37,991 nucleotides of DNA from Puniceicoccaceae bacterium (lineage in GTDB: Bacteria; Verrucomicrobiota; Verrucomicrobiia; Opitutales; JAFGAQ01): the NCBI GenBank assembly GCA_040224245.1, contig JBEGIR010000093.1:1-37991 (forward strand), read 5' to 3'. This document shows, piece after piece, positions 8,121 through 14,746 of the stretch. The notes under the pieces are model-generated. The model searched no databases, had not been told where the DNA came from, and was given only the letters and a program-made list of their open reading frames with translations. Positions within the stretch are counted from its first letter, which is position 1, and every line of letters begins with the position of its first letter. Position numbers and translations under genes: made by a program.

Positions 8121-8567
8121 ATGAACGACATCCACAAACAACTGAAGCCTCAGCCGAAGCTCAGTGCGGTCGGAACTACCTGTCCTCTTCGACTGCTGAT
8201 CGTCGAAGACAATCTCATGAACTTGCGAGTTTTGAACCAGATCCTGAACCGCATGGGATTTCAACCGGATATTGCAAGAGACGGAGCAGAAGCAGTTGAG
8301 GCAGTTCGGCGTCAGAGCTATGACATGATTTTCATGGACCTGCAGATGCCAGTGATGGATGGATTTTCGGCAACGCGCGCAATCCATTCGCTTTTGGGAA
8401 GCCGTGCGCCCTGGATCGTTGCATTTACCGCCAACGCCCAGCAGCCTGTACAAATTGCATGCAAGGAGTGTGGCATGAATGATTTCATTTCCAAACCCGC
8501 AACACCCCGCATCATCGAAACAGCCATTCGCAAAGCATTCCAGTCACTCACGGACTCTCCCGATTAA
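8121..8567 (+). CDS. Stand-alone response regulator receiver (CheY-like) protein
   Basis: A 148-residue protein made of one receiver domain (about 24-142). The acidic pair is Glu29-Asp30 (LLIVEDN), the phosphoacceptor is Asp73 in FMDLQMPVMDG, the switch residue is Thr103 (AFTANA) and the conserved lysine is Lys125 (ISKP). The wording MDLQMPVMDG and the spacing match receivers of hybrid sensor kinases more than those of DNA-binding regulators, and no output domain is present. It would relay phosphate or bind a partner after phosphorylation. No kinase is visible nearby, so its partner is unknown. Its TAA stop overlaps the stop of the convergent rhomboid gene in the shared TTAA at 8564-8567. Confidence 0.9.
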   Translation: MNDIHKQLKPQPKLSAVGTTCPLRLLIVEDNLMNLRVLNQILNRMGFQPDIARDGAEAVEAVRRQSYDMIFMDLQMPVMDGFSATRAIHSLLGSRAPWIVAFTANAQQPVQIACKECGMNDFISKPATPRIIETAIRKAFQSLTDSPD

Positions 8568-9178
8568 CTGGCAGATCCTCTTCCCTTTCCACTGTGTTGT
8601 GCAGCACTTCGGTGGGCTTCTCCACGTCCGTGATGCTGCCCCATGAATCCGAACAGTGAACCACAGCAAGCACCCAGAAGGTGCGCCAGTTGGGAAATAT
8701 TGTCATCGCGAAAGATGGCCATGAGTTCATTGCCCAGATAAAACAGGCAGACCAATACAAACGTAAGCGGGATGGAACCTCGGCGGGAGTTGGCGAGGGA
8801 ACCCAGCAGGATCATCATGAATGCAATACCGCTGGCTCCCATCAGGGCCGAAGGAAAAAATACGGCATGTACGATACCTGTCACCAGAGTCGTCACCAGA
8901 ATCATCACTGCCAGGCGAACACTCCCATATGTTCTCTCAACCAGTGGACTCACCAACAGGATGATCGAAAAATTTCCGGTAAAATGCGCCCAGGATGCGT
9001 GTCCAAGCGGGTAGGCAATCAGCCGGAGCAGTGAGAAGGGATCCTCCAGAGCAAGCGGACCATACACGCTGAAAAAATGTCGCTGCGTTTCTCCTTCGCT
9101 CATTACATTGAGCGCGCTTGCGGCCAGCGCACAAAAGGTCAGAATCAAGGTCACCGGTGCATTAAAACCAATCTTCAT
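8564..9178 (-). CDS. Rhomboid-family intramembrane serine protease
   Basis: A 204-residue multi-span membrane protein of the rhomboid fold, which cleaves transmembrane substrates within the bilayer. The catalytic dyad is visible: Ser116 in MGASGIAF and His166 in SQLAHLLGACCG. The upstream HASWAHFTGNF supplies the conserved His and Asn of the oxyanion region, in the usual order HxxxxHxxxN. About six hydrophobic segments are present, the basic bacterial rhomboid core. I place the start at ATG 9178 because the first membrane helix follows directly; the frame also opens at a TTG at 9226, but that extension looks noncoding. The C-terminal tail is basic and His/Gly/Ser-rich. Substrates cannot be predicted. 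Confidence 0.88.
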   Translation of the reverse strand: MKIGFNAPVTLILTFCALAASALNVMSEGETQRHFFSVYGPLALEDPFSLLRLIAYPLGHASWAHFTGNFSIILLVSPLVERTYGSVRLAVMILVTTLVTGIVHAVFFPSALMGASGIAFMMILLGSLANSRRGSIPLTFVLVCLFYLGNELMAIFRDDNISQLAHLLGACCGSLFGFMGQHHGRGEAHRSAAQHSGKGRGSAS

Positions 9179-9392
9179 GCTTGGGACACAGTGAGTCAAC
9201 AAACCCCTTGCGGGTCGAGCCTTCAAATGAATTTTGTGTTGCTCTGGGATTCAAGTCTGGAGGCAGCGGATCAACTCCAGCTGCGGAAAACCTTGTCATT
9301 TGACTGGCGTTTCGCCACAAAATGGATGCTCGTCACCCACCAATACTTGTTTCTGCCTACCGACATTCATCTCCCATAAGTTTCACAGATTC

Positions 9393-10292
9393 ATGCACAC
9401 TTACCTGCAGTTGCTCGAACAAGTCAAATCCACTGGAAAACGCCGAACAGACCGTACTGGCACCGGGACCATTTCCATTTTTGGTGCCCAGGCGCGATTT
9501 GATCTGCGAAATGGATTTCCACTGCTGACGACCAAAACACTGCACCTGAAGTCCATCATTCATGAACTGCTCTGGTTTCTTTCAGGAAATACAAACATCC
9601 AATATCTCGCAAAGCACAACGTTCACATTTGGGACGACTGGGCCTACGAGGGTTATCGGAACAGTGCTGAATTTGATGGTTCGAGCATGCGGGAGTTCAG
9701 CAAGCGCATCGCAGCAGATGATGATTTTGCCCGGAAGTGGGGCGACTTAGGGCCAGTATATGGCAAACAATGGCGTCGCTGGACAGGGCACGACGGAAGG
9801 GAAATCGATCAGATCGCCTATGCAATTGACCAGATCCGCAACCAACCGGACTCGCGACGCATCATTGTCAGTGGCTGGAATGTGGCAGACCTGCAGGGGT
9901 TGATTCATGGGAAACGCTCTGCCCCACCCCTCTGTCACACGATTTTTCAGTTCTATGTCGATGAGGGAGAACTCAGCTGCCAGCTATACCAGCGTAGCGC
10001 CGATCTCTTCCTTGGTGTTCCCTTTAACATTGCATCCTATGCGTTGCTCACACGAATGATTGCGCAGGTCTGCGACCTGAAACCCGGTGAATTCGTTCAC
10101 AGCTTTGGAGATTTGCACCTGTACCTCAATCATCTGGATCAAGTCGAAGAACAGTTGTCCCGCACACCGCGCCCAAGTCCGCAATTGCACATCAATCCCG
10201 CGATCCGCCAGATTGACGACTTTCGATTTGAGGATTTTGAGCTGAGGGACTACGATCCTCATCCTGCCATCAAGGCACCGATTGCAGTCTGA
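9393..10292 (+). CDS. thyA: Thymidylate synthase ThyA
   Basis: A 299-residue folate-dependent thymidylate synthase that methylates dUMP to dTMP with methylenetetrahydrofolate. Hallmarks are RTGTGT near 21-26, [40 protein letters not shown] (phosphate-binding arginines), catalytic Cys181 in [12 protein letters not shown], and [17 protein letters not shown]. It is longer than the 264-residue E. coli enzyme because about 30 residues (about 86-116, including SMREFSKRI) are inserted before GDLGPVYG, as in lactobacillus-type enzymes. The ATG at 9393 fits the family start; the frame opens earlier at 9234, but those residues are not family-like. No Shine-Dalgarno is seen. The gene converges on the TPR gene with a single base between stop codons. 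Confidence 0.97.
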   Translation: MHTYLQLLEQVKSTGKRRTDRTGTGTISIFGAQARFDLRNGFPLLTTKTLHLKSIIHELLWFLSGNTNIQYLAKHNVHIWDDWAYEGYRNSAEFDGSSMREFSKRIAADDDFARKWGDLGPVYGKQWRRWTGHDGREIDQIAYAIDQIRNQPDSRRIIVSGWNVADLQGLIHGKRSAPPLCHTIFQFYVDEGELSCQLYQRSADLFLGVPFNIASYALLTRMIAQVCDLKPGEFVHSFGDLHLYLNHLDQVEEQLSRTPRPSPQLHINPAIRQIDDFRFEDFELRDYDPHPAIKAPIAV

Positions 10293-10293
10293 G

Positions 10294-10671
10294 CTATTTG
10301 GTGTCAGATTCACTCACGCCGATTTCGCGCAGCAGTTTTCCGAACTTTGGCAGTTTTCGAACTCTAGCCAAGTCTTCATCCTTCAACATCCACTCAAAGT
10401 CGGAATAGCCGAGCTGTATCGATTGCTTGAGCATGTCCAGGGCATCGTCAGGTTGGCCCACCAAAGCGAGGCTGCAGGCAAGGTTGTAGTGAACCATCGG
10501 ATCACTGGGACGCGCTTTTGACAGGCGCAAATCCATCGAAAGCCCTTCTTCGATACGCCCTACCCGAGTATACAACTGTGCCAACAGCTCCATCACACGC
10601 GCATCATTGCTGTTTCGACGGTCCAGCGATTCATAAAAGGCAATTTCAAACTGATAACGCTCGCGATCCAT
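10294..10671 (-). CDS. Small TPR-repeat protein
   Basis: A protein of about 125 residues built mainly from tetratricopeptide helices. RVMELLAQLYTRVGRIEEGL and PMVHYNLACSLALVGQPDDA are two successive TPR-like units, followed by a third hairpin containing GYSDFEWMLKDEDLARVRKLPKF, a common ending of short TPR proteins. It is probably a protein-interaction scaffold, with no catalytic motif. It follows the Fur-like gene and is probably cotranscribed. The start is uncertain: ATG 10671 gives a natural N-terminus and a 43-base gap, GTG 10707 would start 7 bases after the fur stop, and GTG 10755 would overlap fur by 41 bases. Confidence 0.8.
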   Translation of the reverse strand: MDRERYQFEIAFYESLDRRNSNDARVMELLAQLYTRVGRIEEGLSMDLRLSKARPSDPMVHYNLACSLALVGQPDDALDMLKQSIQLGYSDFEWMLKDEDLARVRKLPKFGKLLREIGVSESDTK

Positions 10672-10714
10672 AGAGTTTTTCGGCAATTCCTCAAGCGGAA
10701 CAACCACGCACCTT

Positions 10715-11209
10715 TCACCGGAGCGGAGTGGGTTCGAGTTCGGTTTCAGGATCACGCTTTCGCGCTTCGATCTGCAGGCGCTGTGAGACTAACTGCAAGC
10801 CCAGTTTTTCAGTAACGGCCCGCCCATACCATTCCATAAAGGGTGCGTCCACTTCGATGATGCGATCCGTATCCACACAGATCACCTGGGCCTTGAACGT
10901 CGTCGCATTGCGATTCGACATGTAGTATTTGTAGTCTTTTCCGATGTCGACCTCCTTCACCAATCCGCTCTCAGTAAGGATGGGAAGTGTGCGATAAACC
11001 GTTGCCCTCGAGATGGATGCATCGAGCGAACGCGATTGCTCCAGCAAGTCTTCAGCAGTATAGTGATCGTCCGAATAGAAGGCTGCCTGAAAAATCGCAA
11101 TGCGTTGGTGAGTTACACGCAGACCTTTGGTCGACAGAAACTTGCGAAAGATTTTCCACGAATCGGAATTCTGGATTTCTTGAAAACTGGGCTTGGCAGA
11201 ATCACTCAT
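10715..11209 (-). CDS. Fur-family transcriptional regulator lacking most metal ligands
   Basis: A 164-residue winged-helix repressor of the Fur/PerR/Zur type. The DNA-binding half is normal: [20 protein letters not shown] and the recognition helix [13 protein letters not shown]. The dimerisation half is odd. Where Fur proteins have the HHxHxIC run, this one has TTFKAQVIC; the usual CxxC pair is CVDT (Cys111, Thr114); and the later His before the last strand is Gln (VSQRLQIEA). Only the His of DDHYTAEDL remains from the usual ligands. It may be metal-independent or sense something else. The start is ATG 11209, since the frame upstream runs through the promoter. A dyad overlapping that promoter suggests autoregulation. 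The TPR gene follows. Confidence 0.88.
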   Translation of the reverse strand: MSDSAKPSFQEIQNSDSWKIFRKFLSTKGLRVTHQRIAIFQAAFYSDDHYTAEDLLEQSRSLDASISRATVYRTLPILTESGLVKEVDIGKDYKYYMSNRNATTFKAQVICVDTDRIIEVDAPFMEWYGRAVTEKLGLQLVSQRLQIEARKRDPETELEPTPLR

Positions 11210-11229
11210 TATTCTCAAATGAGACTCAA

Positions 11230-11257
11230 TTGATACCGCAGTATCAGCAATTGTCAA
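11230..11257 (-). promoter_or_regulatory. Promoter of the Fur-like gene with overlapping operator
   Basis: On the minus strand, a perfect TTGACA (11252-11257) stands 16 bases from TATCAA (11230-11235). Between and over the -10 lies the perfect dyad TGATAC-CGCA-GTATCA at 11231-11246, flanked by CAATTG on both sides. A repressor bound there would block RNA polymerase, which fits autoregulation by the downstream gene product. The sites are seen; which protein binds is inference. Confidence 0.55.
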
Positions 11258-11341
11258 TGCGCATGAACTCCGGTGTTGCATCCGGATTGCAGGCCCCCTG
11301 AGTTTTAGCCCAAAAACCGGTATGCCGGGGATCAGAACCCA

Positions 11342-11704
11342 TTATGCTATCGTTACCGAAGGACGATCTTTCCAGAGTGCTTCCAGTGCGTACTGGTCGC
11401 GCGTGTCCGGGAGAAACAGATGCACCACAAATGCATAAGCGTCGAGTACCACCCAGCCGCTTGCAGGATCTCCGTCAATCATTCCCGTTGCCTCCGAAGA
11501 TTCTTTCAGAGTCGATTTTGCATTCTGCGCCATCGCGCGAAGCTGTGGAGATGATGCGCCCGTCGCGATGACGTAGTAATCGGTGATGGTGGAAACGCCC
11601 TTGACGTCGATAACCGTCAAATCAATGGCTTTTTTATCCAGCAGAGCCTCGCAGCAAGCCAATACAGGTGCGGGAAGCTGTTCATTCTTGAGTGATGATG
11701 GCAT
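11342..11704 (-). CDS. rsfS: Ribosome silencing factor RsfS
   Basis: A 120-residue member of the RsfS/Iojap family, which binds ribosomal protein L14 and blocks subunit joining when nutrients are short. The family pattern is clear: LDKKAIDLTVIDVKGVS, TDYYVIATGASSPQLRAMA, GDPASGWVVLDAYAFVVHLF and the ending DTRDQYALEALWKD. Length and ATG start at 11704 are normal. It follows nadD by 33 bases on the same strand, the nadD-rsfS pairing found in many bacteria, so the two are probably one operon. A 132-base gap holding the Fur-like promoter separates it from the next gene. Confidence 0.95.
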   Translation of the reverse strand: MPSSLKNEQLPAPVLACCEALLDKKAIDLTVIDVKGVSTITDYYVIATGASSPQLRAMAQNAKSTLKESSEATGMIDGDPASGWVVLDAYAFVVHLFLPDTRDQYALEALWKDRPSVTIA

Positions 11705-11737
11705 TCAGTTGTGAAAATGAGAGGGGGTTGCTGTTGT

Positions 11738-12337
11738 TCAGGTCCCCAGTTGATATAACTCGTGATGTTCCATATGGGCATTCACGTCAGGATGCAAGAA
11801 CATGTAGACGGGAAGTCCACTGGCAATCCGTTCCCGAATCTCGGTTGAGCTGATGAGAATCTCATGCATGTCCACCTGTTGCAGAGACAGGTGCTGCACC
11901 GCTTCCGGGATTTGCTGCACGAAGCCTGGACGCCTGAACACGACGATCTGACAAAGGGCTGCAAGTCGCTCCACATCTTTCCACAAATGCAATGCTCCCA
12001 ACTGATCCGCACCAATCAACCAATAAAAATCGGCATCTGGATGCAGTCGCTGCAACTGTTCGACGGTATGCACACTGAACTGCGACTTGCCGGAAGCTAC
12101 CTCAATGTCACAGCATCGAAAGCGAGGGTCCTGTGCCACCATTTTGGTCACCATCGCGACACGCTGCTCGGGAGGAACATGGCTTCGATCTTTGTGCGGG
12201 GATAGAAAAGTAGGCACAAACCACACCTCATCCAGCCGCAGGCCTTCGTAGGCATCCTGCGCCAAGGTGAGATGACCCAGATGAGGCGGATCAAACGAGC
12301 CGCCTAACAGTCCGATGCGTCGTCGAGCAGGTTCCAC
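11738..12337 (-). CDS. nadD: Nicotinate-nucleotide adenylyltransferase NadD
   Basis: A 199-residue nucleotidyltransferase that adenylates nicotinate mononucleotide in NAD synthesis. The N-terminus has the family signature GLLGGSFDPPHLGHL, whose histidines bind ATP phosphates, followed by EVWFVPTFLSPHK. The middle has FYWLIGADQLGALHLWKD, and the C-terminus carries ISSTEIRERI, the second ATP-binding motif. It starts with GTG at 12337 because no ATG fits the start of the Rossmann strand. It is the first gene of the nadD-rsfS pair. The next gene upstream, the DUF368 transporter, is divergent, with about 130 bases between them. Confidence 0.95.
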   Translation of the reverse strand: MEPARRRIGLLGGSFDPPHLGHLTLAQDAYEGLRLDEVWFVPTFLSPHKDRSHVPPEQRVAMVTKMVAQDPRFRCCDIEVASGKSQFSVHTVEQLQRLHPDADFYWLIGADQLGALHLWKDVERLAALCQIVVFRRPGFVQQIPEAVQHLSLQQVDMHEILISSTEIRERIASGLPVYMFLHPDVNAHMEHHELYQLGT

Positions 12338-12468
12338 AATACACGGGCATTATTCGAGGAAGAGCCATGCTTTCAAACCCAAAACGTTTCATCAACTCCT
12401 CGCTTGCCTCCCGAGCAGAAATCGATCATGCGTGAAATCTTTCGCAACTTCAACCCAACCACAGAGAC

Positions 12469-13308
12469 ATGTTCAACCCTCTCTCAAGTTTCATGCTTTT
12501 ACTCAAAGGCGCGGTGATTGGCGTCGCCAATATCATTCCCGGAGTTTCCGGTGGCACAATGGCGGTGGTGCTGGGAATCTATGATCGTCTGATCGATGCG
12601 ATCAGTGGCGTGCTCACCGACTCCTCCAAACGCTTTGCACACCTGCTCCTGCTTGTATTGATTGGGGTTGGTGCACTGATCGGACTTAAGCTTCTGGCAC
12701 CCCTGATCACCTTCGCACTCGAACATCATCTCGAACTCACTCTCCTGTTTTTCATGGGACTGATCACGGGATCCCTTCCTGCAGTGATTCGACTTTCGGG
12801 GGTGAAATCCATTTCACTCAAAGATATGCTGGCGCTTGCCTTTGGCATGGTGCTCGTGCTCGCCCTCGGAGCTTCCCCAGCGTCCAAAGACGGCTTGGGG
12901 CTTTCTCCCGATTCCATCAGCTGGGTAACGCTGCTGATCAGCGGAGTGCTTGCGGGCGGTGCCATGATTGTGCCGGGAGTCAGTGGTTCCCTGGTTCTCG
13001 TATTGCTGGGAACCTATCCGGTAATTTTGCGGGCAGTCGACAAGCTGGAGCTTCAGGTTCTTGCGATTGTCGCCATCGGTTGCGGCCTTGGAGTGCTGTT
13101 TTTTTCGATCCTCATCCGCTGGTTGTTGCAACGGTTTTCAAACGCAACCCACAGCTTCATTTTCGGACTGGTGGGAGCGTCTGTCATCATCCTTTTCAGG
13201 GGATTTCCCAGCGTTGAATTTGGCGTGATCTGGGGGGGGCTCTGCTTTCTCACCGGGGCGGGTGTTGCCCATGCATCCGGCATGGTTTCAAAACCCAAGT
13301 CCATTTGA
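12469..13308 (+). CDS. DUF368 membrane protein, predicted polyprenyl-phosphate transporter (PopT)
   Basis: A 279-residue integral membrane protein with about eight hydrophobic segments. It shows the DUF368 double signature: ANIIPGVSGGTMAVVLGIYD near the N-terminus and its internal partner MIVPGVSGSLVLVLLGTY near residue 165, reflecting the inverted-repeat fold. DUF368 proteins (PopT) have been implicated in returning undecaprenyl phosphate, the lipid carrier for cell-wall and surface polymers, across the inner membrane. The function here is assigned by family. The start is ATG 12469, 131 bases from divergent nadD; no Shine-Dalgarno is visible. The 78-base gap to the convergent phosphatase gene includes a 12-bp palindrome, CTGAAGCTTCAG. 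Confidence 0.88.
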   Translation: MFNPLSSFMLLLKGAVIGVANIIPGVSGGTMAVVLGIYDRLIDAISGVLTDSSKRFAHLLLLVLIGVGALIGLKLLAPLITFALEHHLELTLLFFMGLITGSLPAVIRLSGVKSISLKDMLALAFGMVLVLALGASPASKDGLGLSPDSISWVTLLISGVLAGGAMIVPGVSGSLVLVLLGTYPVILRAVDKLELQVLAIVAIGCGLGVLFFSILIRWLLQRFSNATHSFIFGLVGASVIILFRGFPSVEFGVIWGGLCFLTGAGVAHASGMVSKPKSI

Positions 13309-13386
13309 CCCATCCTGGAATATCAACTGAAGCTTCAGGGCTGCGCTCGAGATTCAAACTCCTGGAAGCACGTCACAGACCGGACC

Positions 13387-14277
13387 TCACGACTCCAGTT
13401 CCAGTTTTTCGATCATGCTTGTCCATCGGGAGACCGATGCAAAGGCCTGAACGACTGCAACAGAGGCATGAGCTTTTCCTTCGGATCGTTCACGCGCCAT
13501 TGCCAGAATGCGATCACTCAAATCGCAGGAAAGGGCACCATGCTCATCAGTTGCTGCTTCAAAGAGACTCTCCAACGTGCGATCACTGAGGTAATGCGTC
13601 ACACCATCAGAACAGAGTAGAAACGCATCACCCGGTTCGACCTTGCATCGCTCCACCTTCAACTCAGCTGCGGTTTTTCCGGTTCCGCCGAGCAACTGGG
13701 TGAAATTCCGGTTTCCCGGATAATTCACAAGCTTCTCTGGGGTGATTTTTCCTTCTTTCACAAGCGCCCATGCCTCGGTATGGTCTTCGGTCAACAACTG
13801 AAGCACCTGACCAGAATACCGGTAGATGCGCACGTTGCCTACATGTGAGTAGAGCAGGTATTTCTTAGTAAACCACAATGCGCCGATGCTGCTCACCATT
13901 CCACGTCCAGCATCCTCAGTCTCCGCCAATTGCAACAGTAATTCATTGGATCGTCGAAGGCCATCGTGCAGTGAACGCACCGTATCATTTTCATCGAAGT
14001 CCGAAACATCCGGTTTTTCAGCAAGCATGTCGGCGAATTCGAGATTGCATGCTTCCGCGCAATCCATCGCACGCGGCTGGTCCTCACCGCCATCACAAAG
14101 TGCAATCAGAAGACCTTGACTGGAATGCACCGAGTCCCGACGCATCAATTCCGATCCACGCTTATGAAGCTGATTTCCATAAAAAACGGACAAATAATCC
14201 GTTCCGGTCGCATTTGCACTGCCCGGTCGTGCCGCAAGACTGTATTCCAGTTTCAAATTGTGACGATTTCTCCACAA
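13387..14277 (-). CDS. PP2C-like protein phosphatase with partly degenerate metal site
   Basis: A protein of up to 296 residues with the PP2C (PPM) fold, related to Stp-type Ser/Thr phosphatases. Recognisable elements in order are GTDYLSVFYG, ALCDGGEDQ (motif DGxGG altered), GMVSSIGALWF, the strand pair YSHVGNVRIYRY, LTEDHTEAW, FLLCSDGVTHYL, and a final KAHASVAVV. The last element normally reads GGxDNxTVV; the metal-binding Asp is missing here, so activity may be reduced or lost. An in-frame TAA stands directly before TTG 14277, so the start must be that TTG or a later codon such as TTG 14256, which has GGAG 12 bases ahead. No cognate kinase is visible nearby. Confidence 0.8.
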   Translation of the reverse strand: MWRNRHNLKLEYSLAARPGSANATGTDYLSVFYGNQLHKRGSELMRRDSVHSSQGLLIALCDGGEDQPRAMDCAEACNLEFADMLAEKPDVSDFDENDTVRSLHDGLRRSNELLLQLAETEDAGRGMVSSIGALWFTKKYLLYSHVGNVRIYRYSGQVLQLLTEDHTEAWALVKEGKITPEKLVNYPGNRNFTQLLGGTGKTAAELKVERCKVEPGDAFLLCSDGVTHYLSDRTLESLFEAATDEHGALSCDLSDRILAMARERSEGKAHASVAVVQAFASVSRWTSMIEKLELES

Positions 14278-14426
14278 TTATCGTATCGAATCACGAATAC
14301 TTTAAATGAGTTTTTCTCCATTTAACGTCACTGGCCACCTTTTCCCATCTGGCAGAACATGATCGAATCTTTTTTCATTGTCGCTATCCCGGAATTTCCT
14401 CATCTTGCCAGATCTGGAAATTAAGT

Positions 14427-14512
14427 GCCCGAGTGGCGGAATGGTAGACGCTGAGGACTTAAAATCCTTTGCCTGCAAAGGCGTGTGGGTTCGAGTCCCA
14501 CCTCGGGCACCA
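14427..14512 (+). tRNA. tRNA-Leu (anticodon UAA)
   Basis: An 86-base type II tRNA with CCA encoded. The acceptor arms GCCCGAG (14427-14433) and CTCGGGC (14502-14508) pair over 7 bp, the anticodon stem GAGGA/TCCTT encloses the loop CTTAAAA with anticodon TAA at 14460-14462, a long variable arm forms GCC/GGC, and the T arm contains GGTTCGAGTCC. It decodes UUA. No repeat of its 3' end or integrase is present, so it shows no sign of being an integration site. Confidence 0.97.
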
Positions 14513-14590
14513 TTAGCTACCCTTCACCTCCTTATTAGCCGAAATTCATAAAGGCAGCTGATCGATTTATGGATTGAAGTCTCACTTCTT

Positions 14591-14610
14591 AATGACACTT
14601 TTTTGTCATT
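14591..14610. promoter_or_regulatory. Candidate operator upstream of nrdDG (7-6-7 dyad)
   Basis: A perfect inverted repeat, AATGACA (14591-14597) and TGTCATT (14604-14610), with a 6-base T-rich centre. Half-sites of TGACA spaced by six resemble the geometry of CRP/FNR-family sites. A weak -10 (TATGGA, 14628-14633) would put the dyad centre near -40, where such activators often bind. It lies 137 bases before nrdD, an anaerobic gene. It could instead be a hairpin after the tRNA, but no T-run follows the second arm. Confidence 0.45.
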
Positions 14611-14648
14611 AATAGCAAATGTGAGCGTATGGAATGACAACACAAAGG

Positions 14649-14665
14649 GGAATCCTGTGGATTCT
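14649..14665 (+). repeat. Small hairpin in the nrdD leader
   Basis: GAATCC (14650-14655) and GGATTC (14659-14664) are perfect arms with a 3-base loop; one G-T pair extends the stem. It lies in the likely nrdD 5' leader about 80 bases before the ATG. There is no known riboswitch pattern around it. Confidence 0.3.
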
Positions 14666-14746
14666 GGGAGCAGTTACGCAATGGAAGCGGAGTTCCGACA
14701 TCCATAAGCTACAGCTGCTAAACCATTCTCTAACAATGGAAATGAT

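Noticed and set aside
8006-8299. 97-codon frame overlapping the response regulator start
   Set aside because: It overlaps the receiver gene in another frame, and its translation is low-complexity and basic with no motif.
13327-13338. 12-bp palindrome CTGAAGCTTCAG between convergent genes
   Set aside because: No loop and no T-run, and such a palindrome can occur by chance; there is no support for a terminator or operator.
14427-14512. tRNA-Leu as the attachment site of an integrated element
   Set aside because: No repeat of the tRNA 3' end, integrase or foreign gene content follows; nrdDG is ordinary chromosome.
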